NCBI GenBank assembly: GCA_018223105.1
Contig: JAAEYY010000003.1
Span: forward strand, 101,268 to 160,131
DNA: 58,864 nt
Source of the DNA: a bacterium
Lineage (GTDB): Bacteria; Bacteroidota; Bacteroidia; NS11-12g; UBA9320
Reading direction: 5' to 3'
Part shown: one piece after another, positions 1 through 8,208 of the stretch
Numbering within the stretch: position 1 is the first letter of the stretch
Layout of the letters: each line of letters begins with the position of its first letter
The notes under the pieces: generated by a model
Told to the model about the DNA's origin: nothing
What the model saw: only the letters and a program-made list of their open reading frames with translations
The model's database searches: none
Position numbers and translations under genes: made by a program

Positions 1-2413
1 CATAAGTACCTGCCTGAGGATATTGATGAATTGGATTTTTTAAGCCACTGCTGTTATTGTCTCCAAATTCCCAGAAATAGCTTGGATTATTTTTACTGAG
101 AAAGGATTGATTATTGAATTGTACAGGCTTGCCAAAACATGTATTCTTAGCAGTGAATGCTGCAGTGGGCCTTTCAATAATCTCTACAACAAAACTAGTA
201 TCCACAGTATATCCCAGACTGGATTTCAACTGCAAAGAGACTGTATAAAACCCGAAACTATCATAAAGGTGATCCGGTTGTCTAAGCTGTGATGAATCGC
301 CATCACCAAAATGCCAGAGGTAGCTTAAGGAGGTATTTCTGACCGAGCTGGAATTAATAAAACTAACTTTATCGCCTTCACATAGGTTTTCAGCAGAAAA
401 ACTAAAAACCGGTCGATGTGCAACCTTGATATAACGCTCTAATGCAGTATCACAGCCATTGGCTAGATTAGAAACCTCTAATTCAATTCTAATTATACTA
501 TCACCCCAAGAAAATGGAACCCGATAAAACAAGACACCGGGTGAAGCTCCTGAGCCAACTATGAACTGGGTATCTTTAGGGTCGATTAAGAAATTATTTT
601 CAGTTTCAATATTCAATTTACTGATGGCCCATATTGTGCCGAAATCACTCCAATCTAAGCCATTTGGTGCCGGTATATTATAGGCGGACTGCTGACCGGC
701 AAATAAGATATCAGGATTACTTTTATTTCCGGACCTATATTGACCATTGAACAATATACCTTTACTTAGTTTTATACCACCGGGTTTAGGAGTTACAACT
801 GCTTCTACTTTGCTCCTTTCTGAACTACAAAGACTTCTATAGTGAAATATTCCATCCCAAAAGTATCCTGTAAACAAGGTACCAGAAAACAGTGCGTTAT
901 TTACTGCAGAACCATATACCCTTATTTGTGAGTTTTCAAAGCTCAGACTATCATTCTTAAAGGTTGGGCTATTCCCTCCGGAGATTGTGATATACAAGGC
1001 AATAGTATCGCCTTCAAACAAGTTTAGGTCTCGTATGTCGTAAGTAGAATATTTTCCAAACCCATTAGATTCAACATTCACTTGATCCCATAGGGTCCAG
1101 TTTGAAGCTACTTCTTCTGAACCATTATAGCTTCCCTCCTTCCAATAGATGGATACCAGGTTAGAGTCTTTCTGATATGCAAATAGTTGAGATATGCTGT
1201 CTATAACAAGATCATGCTTTACATCAACATTGATAAAACAGCCTCCGGTAATGCTACCACTCATTCTCCAAGGTCCTTGAAACGTAGAAATTGAACCCCG
1301 AATTTGTTTTGACTGTTCTAGCCAATATGATTTTTGACCTGATATATTATCGGTCATAAATGTACTCCCTGTTCCGAGTAAATCATTACCTGAACTATCA
1401 GAAAACCAGGAGAATGAATCAACACCTGTACCTTGGGCAAAGAATTCCACCGGACCGTATCCACAACGAAATGCAGTTGGGGCTGTTCCCGGAGGAGGTG
1501 TAGCGAAAACGGTAAAACTACCTCTAAATGTATCATTTTGCCGGTTCTGATCTAGGCTTGAATTGACGATCAACTCGTATGACACTAGACCGGAACTGTC
1601 AAAATAAACAGGACCAAAACTTCCAGATAAAGTAGCAGAAGTACTTAAAGAGCTACCTGTTTTTGTTATTGTAGTATCTCTGGCACCACTAAAGCTTAGT
1701 ACGCTGGAAAATGACGATACCGTATTCAAGCCTGTGTTACTAACTTCAAAGGGAATCATGCTTGATTCAGCCCTGCAGATAATATCATCATTAAGAAGAG
1801 CATTTATTTTGAGATCGTAACTATACTTTGAATAAACCCGAATATTGTCTACCGCCAGATAGCCATACGAATTACTGGAATACGGATTAGACCACAGGAG
1901 TCTAAAGACCATATTTGACGAAGTTAAAGAGCTGATATTTAACGACATATGCTTAGAACGACTGCTCGAAATACTATCGCTAAAAATGGTACTCCAACTG
2001 GATCCTCCACTTGAAGAAACCTGTATAATAAACTTCGTACGATAAGCCCGTAAATAGTAGTCAAGGTCTAGGTAAAGATTAGGTTCTGCTGAAGTATTTA
2101 GGGTGGGACTAATCAGCGCAACCTCTTCACCTGAACCATTTAGAAAGGTTCCCGGCAAACCGGCATCACCAGCAGTATAAGAATCGAACAAGGCATAAGT
2201 ATTGCTAATACCCGGCGAAAAATGATAAAAGGAATCAAAAAACTGAAATGAATCTACTGCAGTATTTCCTTGAATAATGTTCTGGCTCCAATTCGATGGT
2301 GCAGTTCGACCATATGCCGACTCAAAATCTTCATACAATATCACATTTTGCCCTCTTAGAAATGAAGAGATGCAAACGAGAAAAATAAGAATGAGAGATT
2401 TTCGGCAACACAT
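1..2413 (-). CDS. Secreted PKD-domain protein, truncated by the window edge
   Basis: Reading the minus strand from an ATG at 2413 gives one open frame to the left edge, at least 804 residues. It opens with a hydrophobic signal peptide (CCRKSLILIFLVCISS) and then a mature start, YEDFESAYG, typical of secreted Bacteroidota proteins. The middle is Ser/Thr/Asn-rich and beta-like, with no recognisable enzyme motif. The part nearest the edge has at least two PKD-type repeats with the cores WHFGDGDSS and WEFGDNNSG. I infer an extracellular, probably T9SS-secreted, adhesin-like or surface protein; its C-terminus, which would carry the sorting domain, lies outside the window. The frame has no terminal stop here only because it is cut off. 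Function and partner are unknown. Confidence 0.8.
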   Translation of the reverse strand, partial: MCCRKSLILIFLVCISSFLRGQNVILYEDFESAYGRTAPSNWSQNIIQGNTAVDSFQFFDSFYHFSPGISNTYALFDSYTAGDAGLPGTFLNGSGEEVALISPTLNTSAEPNLYLDLDYYLRAYRTKFIIQVSSSGGSSWSTIFSDSISSSRSKHMSLNISSLTSSNMVFRLLWSNPYSSNSYGYLAVDNIRVYSKYSYDLKINALLNDDIICRAESSMIPFEVSNTGLNTVSSFSSVLSFSGARDTTITKTGSSLSTSATLSGSFGPVYFDSSGLVSYELIVNSSLDQNRQNDTFRGSFTVFATPPPGTAPTAFRCGYGPVEFFAQGTGVDSFSWFSDSSGNDLLGTGSTFMTDNISGQKSYWLEQSKQIRGSISTFQGPWRMSGSITGGCFINVDVKHDLVIDSISQLFAYQKDSNLVSIYWKEGSYNGSEEVASNWTLWDQVNVESNGFGKYSTYDIRDLNLFEGDTIALYITISGGNSPTFKNDSLSFENSQIRVYGSAVNNALFSGTLFTGYFWDGIFHYRSLCSSERSKVEAVVTPKPGGIKLSKGILFNGQYRSGNKSNPDILFAGQQSAYNIPAPNGLDWSDFGTIWAISKLNIETENNFLIDPKDTQFIVGSGASPGVLFYRVPFSWGDSIIRIELEVSNLANGCDTALERYIKVAHRPVFSFSAENLCEGDKVSFINSSSVRNTSLSYLWHFGDGDSSQLRQPDHLYDSFGFYTVSLQLKSSLGYTVDTSFVVEIIERPTAAFTAKNTCFGKPVQFNNQSFLSKNNPSYFWEFGDNNSSGLKNPIHQYPQAGTY

Positions 2414-2433
2414 TATAGGCCCGTGGGCTAATA

Positions 2434-2441
2434 CAAATTTA
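2434..2441 (-). promoter_or_regulatory. Putative -7 element (TAAATTTG) for the PKD-protein gene
   Basis: The minus strand reads TAAATTTG, a match to the Bacteroidota -7 consensus TANNTTTG, 20 bases before the ATG at 2413. No clear TTTG lies at the expected -33 distance, so support rests on the -7 box and its position. A GC-rich palindrome (GCCCGTGGGC) sits between the box and the start codon. Confidence 0.4.
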
Positions 2442-2461
2442 CCGAATAATACAGTGAATTT

Positions 2462-3784
2462 CTAGCGTCTGAACGGCATTTTACCAAGTCTTTTCTTTCC
2501 TCCCATTGCGTTCATTGATTTCATCATTTTACGCATATCGGAAAACTGCTTGACAAGCTTATTAACCTCGGTGGTTGAAGTACCACTTCCTTTGGCAATA
2601 CGCTGTTTTCTGCTACCATCTAATACATCGGGATTTTGACGCTCTTCTGACGTCATAGATTGAATAATGGCCTCTATACTCTTAAAACTATCATCATCTA
2701 TATCAATATCTTTGATTGCTTTACCCACGCCGGGGATCATGCCCATCAAGTCTTTGATATTTCCCATTTTCTTTATTTGATTCAATTGCTGTAAGAAATC
2801 GTCGAAATCAAATTGATTCTTACGCATTTTTTTCTGCAAGCGTGCAGCTTCTTCTTCATCAAAGGTTTCCTGAGCTTTTTCTACAAGCGATACAACATCC
2901 CCCATTCCGAGGATTCTACCCGCCATGCGATCCGGATGAAACACATCCAGTGCATCCATCTTCTCGCCGGAACTCACAAATTTGATCGGCTTATTAACTA
3001 CTGTTTTAATAGATAATGCTGCACCACCGCGTGTATCACCATCTAGTTTAGTCAATACAACACCGTCAAAATCCAGGCGATCATTGAAATTCTTAGCTGT
3101 GTTTACTGCATCCTGCCCTGTCATGGAATCTACTACGAACAAAATCTCCTGTGGTTGAAGCTCTTTCTTCAGGTTTGAAATTTCGTTCATCATAGCTTCG
3201 TCTATAGAAAGACGACCGGCAGTATCCACTATAACAACATTATGTTGATTTACTTTAGCATGCTTAATTGCGTTCTGAGCAATAGCCACAGGATCTTTTA
3301 TTTCTTCTGAATAAACCGATACCCCAACTTGCTCTCCCAACACCTTGATTTGATCGATAGCCGCAGGTCTGTAAACATCACAAGCCACTAGAAGTGGATT
3401 TCTTCCTTTAGACTTGAGGTATTTAGAAAGCTTACCGCTAAACGTAGTTTTACCCGAACCCTGAAGACCGGCAATAAGTATAACGGCCGGATTTCCTGTT
3501 AGATTAATAGGTTTGGTCTCACCACCTAAAAGTTCTTTTAATTCATCATTAACGATTTTGGTCATTAACTGACCCGGAGAAACACTTGTCAAAACATTTT
3601 GGCCAAGCGCCTTTTCCTTCACCGTATTGGTGAAATCTTTTGCGATTTTGTAGCTAACATCGGCGTCTACCAATGCTCTTCTAATTTCTTTTACCGTTTC
3701 CGCAACATTCAGTTCGGTGATACTGGCTTGTCCTTTTAGGGACTTAAATGCACGGTCGAGGCGTGATGATAAATTCTCAAACAT
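2462..3784 (-). CDS. ffh: Signal recognition particle GTPase SRP54 (Ffh)
   Basis: 440 residues, normal for the family. Ffh binds signal peptides of nascent membrane and secreted proteins and docks with FtsY. The order is an N-domain helical bundle (about 1-90), then the G domain with the P-loop GLQGSGKT at 106-113, the DTAGR motif and [10 protein letters not shown], then a methionine-rich M domain ending in [28 protein letters not shown] basic sequence ([17 protein letters not shown] visible). The M domain would bind the 4.5S RNA, whose gene is not in this window. ATG start at 3784, about 12 bases after a well-formed promoter, so the leader is very short. It appears monocistronic and is divergent from a TPR lipoprotein gene. 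Confidence 0.97.
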   Translation of the reverse strand: MFENLSSRLDRAFKSLKGQASITELNVAETVKEIRRALVDADVSYKIAKDFTNTVKEKALGQNVLTSVSPGQLMTKIVNDELKELLGGETKPINLTGNPAVILIAGLQGSGKTTFSGKLSKYLKSKGRNPLLVACDVYRPAAIDQIKVLGEQVGVSVYSEEIKDPVAIAQNAIKHAKVNQHNVVIVDTAGRLSIDEAMMNEISNLKKELQPQEILFVVDSMTGQDAVNTAKNFNDRLDFDGVVLTKLDGDTRGGAALSIKTVVNKPIKFVSSGEKMDALDVFHPDRMAGRILGMGDVVSLVEKAQETFDEEEAARLQKKMRKNQFDFDDFLQQLNQIKKMGNIKDLMGMIPGVGKAIKDIDIDDDSFKSIEAIIQSMTSEERQNPDVLDGSRKQRIAKGSGTSTTEVNKLVKQFSDMRKMMKSMNAMGGKKRLGKMPFRR

Positions 3785-3795
3785 AATATCAACTG

Positions 3796-3826
3796 CAAAT
3801 CTATTTGAAATTCAACGTTGGTCAAA
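3796..3826 (-). promoter_or_regulatory. Bacteroidota-type promoter of ffh
   Basis: On the minus strand TTTG (3826-3823) is followed after exactly 19 bases by TAGATTTG (3803-3796). This is a full match to the Bacteroidota -33 TTTG / -7 TANNTTTG pattern. Transcription is expected to begin about 4-7 bases downstream, leaving a leader of under ten bases before the ATG at 3784. Confidence 0.7.
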
Positions 3827-3894
3827 TCAATAATTCAGCTTATGCTATTGCAGTCTTGGTTTATAAGAAGATTTCCAAGCATTTTCAACAGAAT

Positions 3895-3925
3895 TTTGAA
3901 GCGAAGAAACATAAAACTATTTTCG
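3895..3925 (+). promoter_or_regulatory. Bacteroidota-type promoter of the TPR lipoprotein gene
   Basis: TTTG at 3895-3898, a 19-base spacer, then TATTTTCG at 3918-3925 (one mismatch to TANNTTTG). The ATG follows only four bases after the -7 box, so transcription should start at or next to the A of the start codon, giving a leaderless or nearly leaderless mRNA. Confidence 0.6.
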
Positions 3926-3929
3926 CCCG

Positions 3930-4664
3930 ATGAAAAGACTTGGACTCATAGTATGCACCGCAATAATTTTCTCAGCAGGAGCATGTCAAGAAGATCAAAA
4001 AGATCCTACTCAGGAAATTATTAAGCGAAAAAAGGCACTTTATGAAGCTTCAATAAAGAATAACGATAAGACTACAGCAGCCCTAGCTTTAAACGAACTT
4101 ATCCTCCTAGACAGTAACAATATTGTATATAAAGACTCATTAGCTCGCATCTATATTAGAAATGGTAACTACGTCGGTGGAACTCAGATGGGTGAAGCAG
4201 TAATTGCGGCCGGTAGCGCTTCAAATAAATTGAAAGAGTTGGTTGGTGTTGCATACCAGCAAATGGGTGATGCAGTTAGAGCGAGAAACTTGTTCCAAGG
4301 TATGTTTAATGAAACTAATGATTATCGATATATCTATCAGGTTGCTGCAATTGTTTATGAAACAGGCGATGCTAAACAGTTTACGGAATTAACGGATAAA
4401 ATCCTAGAAGATGCTAAGAAGGATACAGCAGTTTCTAATACTTTAATTGAATTCGGTGCTCCAATATCGGGTCAGCCACAAAGAGTACCAATTAAAGCAG
4501 CCACACTTTTCTTGAAAGGAAAATTTGAGCAGGATATCAATAAAAAGTACGTTAAAGCTATAGTATACTACGAGCAAGCGCTTGGAGTGTATGATAAGTT
4601 TGAAATGCCGTACTACTATATCGACGAAATAGATAAGGCCAGAAGACAGGGATTGATTAAATAA
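3930..4664 (+). CDS. TPR-repeat lipoprotein
   Basis: 244 residues. The N-terminus is a lipoprotein signal with a lipobox ending at Cys19 (FSAGAC), so the mature protein is probably anchored in an envelope membrane. The rest is alpha-helical with degenerate tetratricopeptide repeats (for example LKELVGVAYQQMGDAVRARN and the closing AIVYYEQALGVYDKFEMPYY), which usually mediate protein-protein contacts. No enzyme motif is visible. The ATG at 3930 sits four bases after the predicted -7 box. Its stop abuts the stop of the convergent adenosyltransferase gene with no spacer, and its last codons form a hairpin. The specific partner is unknown. Confidence 0.85.
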   Translation: MKRLGLIVCTAIIFSAGACQEDQKDPTQEIIKRKKALYEASIKNNDKTTAALALNELILLDSNNIVYKDSLARIYIRNGNYVGGTQMGEAVIAAGSASNKLKELVGVAYQQMGDAVRARNLFQGMFNETNDYRYIYQVAAIVYETGDAKQFTELTDKILEDAKKDTAVSNTLIEFGAPISGQPQRVPIKAATLFLKGKFEQDINKKYVKAIVYYEQALGVYDKFEMPYYYIDEIDKARRQGLIK

Positions 4665-4674
4665 TCAATCTTTT
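4651..4674 (+). terminator. Hairpin terminator inside the convergent gene ends
   Basis: GATTGATT-AAAT-AATCAATC (4651-4670) is a perfect 8-bp stem followed on the plus strand by TTTT. The left arm codes for the last residues of the TPR lipoprotein and the right arm for the last residues of the adenosyltransferase on the other strand. On the minus strand the hairpin is followed by CCC, so it should work mainly for plus-strand transcription. The stem is AT-rich and the U-tract is only four bases, so it may be weak. Confidence 0.5.
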
Positions 4675-5192
4675 GTCCAAATGGTTTCTTCTTTACCCTC
4701 TTGGTGAAGAACTGCTCTAGATAACATAAAGAAATAGTCGCTAAGACGATTTAGGTATTGAACGATTATTTCGTAGTCGCCTTCTAAAACCACAACACGT
4801 CTTTCTGCTCTCCTGCAGATGCTTCTGCACATATGAGCCAGACCATTTGACCTGCTGCCTCCGGGTAGAACAAAGTTTTTAAGCTGATGAAGATCTTTGT
4901 CCATTTCGTCTATTTGTTCTTCCAGGTAAAGAATGTCCTTTTCATCTATTTCTGGAAGCTGAAAACTCACTTCACGCTCTGTGGCCAGTAGACTCCCAAC
5001 GTTAAACAAGCGATTTTGAATGTTTTTCAGAACGGTATCGTACTTTGGAGTTTCTGTTCGAAGTAAACCGATCGTAGAATTTAGTTCATCTACTGTTCCG
5101 TAAGCCTCAATCTTTTGGTGAGCTTTGCTCACTCGGGTGCCTCCTAATAGAGAAGTGGTACCTTTATCTCCTGTTTTTGTGTAAATTTTCAT
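4665..5192 (-). CDS. ATP:cob(I)alamin adenosyltransferase, PduO type
   Basis: 175 residues, matching PduO/MMAB-type adenosyltransferases, which transfer the 5'-deoxyadenosyl group of ATP to cob(I)alamin. The N-terminus IYTKTGDKGTTSLLGG is the ATP-binding signature, followed by KIEAYGTVDELNS. The helical-bundle core contains FVLPGGS and the CRSICRRAERRVV helix with the conserved Arg-Arg/Glu cluster, then LNRLSDYFFMLSR. No adenosylcobalamin riboswitch or cobalamin operon is nearby. It sits last in a minus-strand run downstream of the LolD-like ATPase (18-base gap). I infer it makes coenzyme for a B12-dependent enzyme elsewhere, such as methylmalonyl-CoA mutase. Confidence 0.93.
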   Translation of the reverse strand: MKIYTKTGDKGTTSLLGGTRVSKAHQKIEAYGTVDELNSTIGLLRTETPKYDTVLKNIQNRLFNVGSLLATEREVSFQLPEIDEKDILYLEEQIDEMDKDLHQLKNFVLPGGSRSNGLAHMCRSICRRAERRVVVLEGDYEIIVQYLNRLSDYFFMLSRAVLHQEGKEETIWTKD

Positions 5193-5210
5193 GAATTCTG
5201 CGCAAAGTAA

Positions 5211-5891
5211 TTAGTTGAACTCAGACTTATCAACTTTTCCGTACACCATTCGAATGATTCTTTTAGCATACTTAGCAATATCCTCTTCATGCGTAACCAT
5301 AACCACAGTATTTCCCTCTGAGTGAATCTTTTTAAAGATTTGCATAATCTCTAAACTTGATTCATGATCGAGGTTACCTGTTGGTTCATCTGCCAAGACT
5401 ATAGATGGATTGTTGATTAATGCTCTTGCAATGGCAACTCTTTGTCTCTGACCGCCGGATAATTCATTCGGCTTGTGGTCTACCCTATCTCCCAAACCTA
5501 CTCTTGTAAGAACTTCTCGAGCTCTTTCAAGTCTTTCCGTTTTACTAACACCCGCATAAATGAGCGGTAAGGCCACATTTTCCAAAGCGGTTGTTCTGGG
5601 TAGTAGATTAAAGGACTGAAATACAAAACCAATTTCTTTATTCCTCACTTCTGCCAACTCATCATCCGTCATTTTACTTACATCCGTATTATTCAGCATG
5701 TAAGTTCCACTGGTTGGAGTATCTAAACAACCAATAACATTCATTAAGGTTGACTTTCCGGAGCCACTTGGCCCCATTAGTGCTACATATTCCCCTTTTT
5801 CAATCTCGCAGTTTAAGCCATTTAAAGCTTTCACCACAGTTGTGCCCATTTGGTAGATCTTGTAGATATCGTGCAGGGCAATTAAACTCAT
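5211..5891 (-). CDS. ABC transporter ATPase, LolD/MacB (FtsE-like) family
   Basis: 226 residues, one nucleotide-binding domain with no membrane segment. Walker A is GPSGSGKST, the Q-loop region reads [18 protein letters not shown], the signature is [15 protein letters not shown], Walker B is [12 protein letters not shown] and the switch histidine is in VMVTHEED. This pattern, including PTGNLD, is typical of LolD, MacB and FtsE, which power lipoprotein release or periplasmic mechanotransmission permeases. No permease lies beside it. Its ATG overlaps the gatC stop as ATGA (5888-5891), suggesting translational coupling. The substrate cannot be told from sequence alone. Confidence 0.92.
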   Translation of the reverse strand: MSLIALHDIYKIYQMGTTVVKALNGLNCEIEKGEYVALMGPSGSGKSTLMNVIGCLDTPTSGTYMLNNTDVSKMTDDELAEVRNKEIGFVFQSFNLLPRTTALENVALPLIYAGVSKTERLERAREVLTRVGLGDRVDHKPNELSGGQRQRVAIARALINNPSIVLADEPTGNLDHESSLEIMQIFKKIHSEGNTVVMVTHEEDIAKYAKRIIRMVYGKVDKSEFN

Positions 5892-6181
5892 TTTTTCTTG
5901 AGGACTTTAGGAACTTTGAAGTAATCTGAATCCTTTGAAGGTGCATTCTTGAGCGCTTCTGATTTTGCCAGTGCTTCTTCCTTCAAATCTTCTCTTAGAA
6001 CATTCTGAGCGTCGCTGAGGTAAACCAAAGGTTCAACACCTTCAGTATCTACCGATTTTAGTTGATCGCAGAAATCGATGATTCGATTCAAATCATTTCG
6101 GATATGCTCTTTATCTTCTTGCTTGAATTCGAGTCGAGCTAGATAGGCAAGTTCATCTATTTTTTGATCATCGAGATTCAT
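5888..6181 (-). CDS. gatC: Asp-tRNA(Asn)/Glu-tRNA(Gln) amidotransferase subunit C
   Basis: 97 residues, the usual GatC length. GatC is a small linker that wraps around GatA and holds it to GatB in the complex amidating misacylated Glu-tRNA(Gln) or Asp-tRNA(Asn). Recognised by the N-terminal [12 protein letters not shown] helix, the [20 protein letters not shown] segment and the [21 protein letters not shown] tail. Overlaps plsC upstream and the ABC ATPase downstream by ATGA on both sides. gatA and gatB are not in the window, so the three subunits are unlinked here. Confidence 0.95.
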   Translation of the reverse strand: MNLDDQKIDELAYLARLEFKQEDKEHIRNDLNRIIDFCDQLKSVDTEGVEPLVYLSDAQNVLREDLKEEALAKSEALKNAPSKDSDYFKVPKVLKKK

Positions 6182-6915
6182 AAATTATTCAATTCGTTAA
6201 ACTTGTTTTCAATTATACGATATACCTGCTCAGCAAGCTGTCTTTCATCACCGGGTTTTAGATTTTTGGTTGAAATAGGTCGATGAACTACCATTCTCAT
6301 TTTACCAGGACTCCCTCCTTCGGATAATCCCCCACCGGTCATTCTTTTCCAATTATCTGCCAATGTTATTGGAACTATATCAATTCCATTTTCAATTGCC
6401 AATTTAAAGGCACCCATTTTAAATGAACCCATTGTGGGGACATGTTCTCTTATACCGCCTTCGGGGAAATTCAGCAAGCTAACTCCGTCGTTTAAACGCT
6501 TATTTGCCTCTTCAAATGCTGCTTTAGCCCCTTTTACACTTTTGCGTTCTACTGGTATATCAATGGTTCTAAAGAATATTTTAAAGAGTGGAATTTTAGC
6601 TAATTCACTCTTTGCCATGAAATTAAAGTAAAAAGGCATCTGCACATTAACAGACAAAATATCGAGGTACGAAAAATGGTTTGGAGTAAAAATGTAGGTC
6701 TTATTTCTGTCTAATGGTTCTTCGTAAATTGTTTTGGGAAACAAACCGCAAAGCAACATTAACAGTCTTCCCCATATGAGTCTTAATCTATGTGCGCTTC
6801 TATAGCGTTTTGGGTTGGATAGAAACCATAAAAAGAAGGGGTAAAACAGTAAAAAGATGATTACAAACCAGAGCAGAAAGTAGACTGCCCAGATGAATTT
6901 AAGCGCCCGGATCAT
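6178..6915 (-). CDS. 1-acyl-sn-glycerol-3-phosphate acyltransferase (PlsC family)
   Basis: 245 residues. PlsC-type enzymes acylate lysophosphatidate at the inner membrane to make phosphatidate. An N-terminal membrane helix (FIWAVYFLLWFVIIFLLFYP) precedes the four acyltransferase blocks: NHFSYLD (the HX4D catalytic motif, with F in place of one residue), then the FRTIDIPVER region, FPEGGIRE and VPITLADNW. Start is ATG 6915, 17 bases inside the SRPBCC gene, and its stop overlaps the gatC start. Other PlsC-family roles, such as acyl transfer to ornithine lipids, cannot be excluded. Confidence 0.9.
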   Translation of the reverse strand: MIRALKFIWAVYFLLWFVIIFLLFYPFFLWFLSNPKRYRSAHRLRLIWGRLLMLLCGLFPKTIYEEPLDRNKTYIFTPNHFSYLDILSVNVQMPFYFNFMAKSELAKIPLFKIFFRTIDIPVERKSVKGAKAAFEEANKRLNDGVSLLNFPEGGIREHVPTMGSFKMGAFKLAIENGIDIVPITLADNWKRMTGGGLSEGGSPGKMRMVVHRPISTKNLKPGDERQLAEQVYRIIENKFNELNNL

Positions 6916-7318
6916 GTTTCACAATTTCTGACTTTAGTCTTGAAACCTGCGTATTTAATAGATTTCGCATTACAGGCTCAACAATGGGCTTCATAAACAT
7001 GTTCAATTTAGCCTCGATTACAGCTTGTACTTCTGTTTCGTTGTCTCCTATAGACTTGATATTCCACATAATATTAAATTCAACTGGAACCGGCTTAACA
7101 GGTTGCATTTCTATGTATGAGGGTGACTCTCTTTTTATAAATTCTAATTTCAATTTACCGAGTCCTTGAATATCAAGTACAGCAGAGTCTTGGTCTGCTT
7201 CAAAGCTCCTCACCTGATCCGGCATCAAGTTCTCGTAGTTTCCCGGAATGCTTAAGAAATCGAAAACCTGTACATCAGATTTATGAATTATCTCTTTATT
7301 ACTTTCTATTCTACTCAT
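6899..7318 (-). CDS. SRPBCC/START-like ligand-binding domain protein
   Basis: 139 residues, a single SRPBCC-type (Bet v1-like) fold: N-terminal strand SRIESNKEIIHKS, the helix pair VFDFLSIPGNYENLMPDQV, a run of beta-strands and a long C-terminal helix with MRNLLNTQVSRLKSEI. Such domains bind hydrophobic ligands or assist enzymes; no catalytic residues are evident. It overlaps the DUF4199 gene by 8 bases and plsC by 17, so all three are probably made together, consistent with but not proving a lipid-related role. Confidence 0.8.
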   Translation of the reverse strand: MSRIESNKEIIHKSDVQVFDFLSIPGNYENLMPDQVRSFEADQDSAVLDIQGLGKLKLEFIKRESPSYIEMQPVKPVPVEFNIMWNIKSIGDNETEVQAVIEAKLNMFMKPIVEPVMRNLLNTQVSRLKSEIVKHDPGA

Positions 7319-7844
7319 CTTGATACATCATGTTTTTAGCAATGAAAGCAGCCATAAGAACTGAAAGAATTATACCTGTTGCTAAGCTCGAACCATAAGC
7401 AGCAAGGGTATAACCTCCCGGTTTAAATAGTCCATCTATAGTTTCTTTCGCGTCTTTTATTGCAGCTTCTTTTTCTTCAATTTCATCATTCTTTTGAATG
7501 GTGATCTCAGCTTGCTCAAGTGCTTGAGTCTTGTGAGGTTCGTAAAACTCACCAATAGGATTGTATAAAACCAAAAAAGCAATAACCATGATTGAAGCTC
7601 TAATGATTGAAATCATGACTCCGGAAAAAATGGTTCTACCAATACTTATTACACCACCTTGAAGTTTCTTGATTAGAATTAAACCGAAAATAAGGCAAAC
7701 AACCATTATCGCAATCTTGATGAGATACATCACTTGCGACTGAGACTGAGCCATGTCAGTTGGCGGACTATTATAAAATAGAAACTCCACCAGGGCGCTC
7801 AGAATCCCGGCGAGTCCTCCAAAAATCCAAATGGGTTTTTGCAA
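7311..7844 (-). CDS. DUF4199 family membrane protein
   Basis: 177 residues with about four membrane segments: near residues 5-25 (PIWIFGGLAGILSALVEFLF), 40-60 (VMYLIKIAIMVVCLIFGLIL), 70-100 (IGRTIFSGVMISIIRASIMV) and 147-168 (TLAAYGSSLATGIILSVLMA). The third and fourth are separated by a charged helical stretch (EIEEKEAAIKDAKETIDG). This is the DUF4199 layout, a Bacteroidota family of unknown function. The best start I see is TTG at 7844, nine bases after the DUF3276 stop; no in-frame ATG is better placed. Confidence 0.8.
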   Translation of the reverse strand: MQKPIWIFGGLAGILSALVEFLFYNSPPTDMAQSQSQVMYLIKIAIMVVCLIFGLILIKKLQGGVISIGRTIFSGVMISIIRASIMVIAFLVLYNPIGEFYEPHKTQALEQAEITIQKNDEIEEKEAAIKDAKETIDGLFKPGGYTLAAYGSSLATGIILSVLMAAFIAKNMMYQDE

Positions 7845-7852
7845 TGCTTTAC

Positions 7853-8143
7853 TTACTCTTGATTGTTATTAGAATACTCGTCGAAATCGTATTCAGGCAT
7901 TAGGTCGCTTTTCACATGATTTACTGTTTCTGTGAAGGCTTCCATAAACTTATTAAAATCTTCCTTGTATAGAAAAATTTTGTGTTTAACATAGTTGCCA
8001 TCCTCAAAACGCTTCTTGCTTTCTGTGATAGTGATGTAGTAATCATCACTACGGGTTGTTTTTACATCAAAGAAATAAGTACGTTTACCAGCTCTTACAC
8101 GCTTTGAGAACACCTCTCCTTTGTCATAGTTTGACTCCGCCAT
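7853..8143 (-). CDS. DUF3276 / PUR-alpha-like nucleic-acid-binding protein
   Basis: 96 residues. The core KGEVFSKRVRAGKRTYFFDVK followed by SDDYYITITESKK and HKIFLYKEDFNKFMEAF matches the single PUR repeat of DUF3276, known in Bacteroidota and Borrelia as a small nucleic-acid-binding protein. The tail (MPEYDFDEYSNNNQE) is acidic. It probably binds single-stranded DNA or RNA as a dimer; the target here is unknown. It leads the run of close-packed genes down to the adenosyltransferase. The 65 bases separating it from the ABC exporter gene hold no clean TANNTTTG box. Confidence 0.88.
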   Translation of the reverse strand: MAESNYDKGEVFSKRVRAGKRTYFFDVKTTRSDDYYITITESKKRFEDGNYVKHKIFLYKEDFNKFMEAFTETVNHVKSDLMPEYDFDEYSNNNQE

Positions 8144-8208
8144 CGTCTGTAAATGTTAGTTTATAATTTGTCAAAAGAAACTAAAAATCAGATAATTTCA
8201 AACAGAAA

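Noticed and set aside
5193..5210. Cobalamin riboswitch before the adenosyltransferase gene
   Set aside because: Only 18 bases separate it from the upstream gene and no B12-box-like sequence is present.
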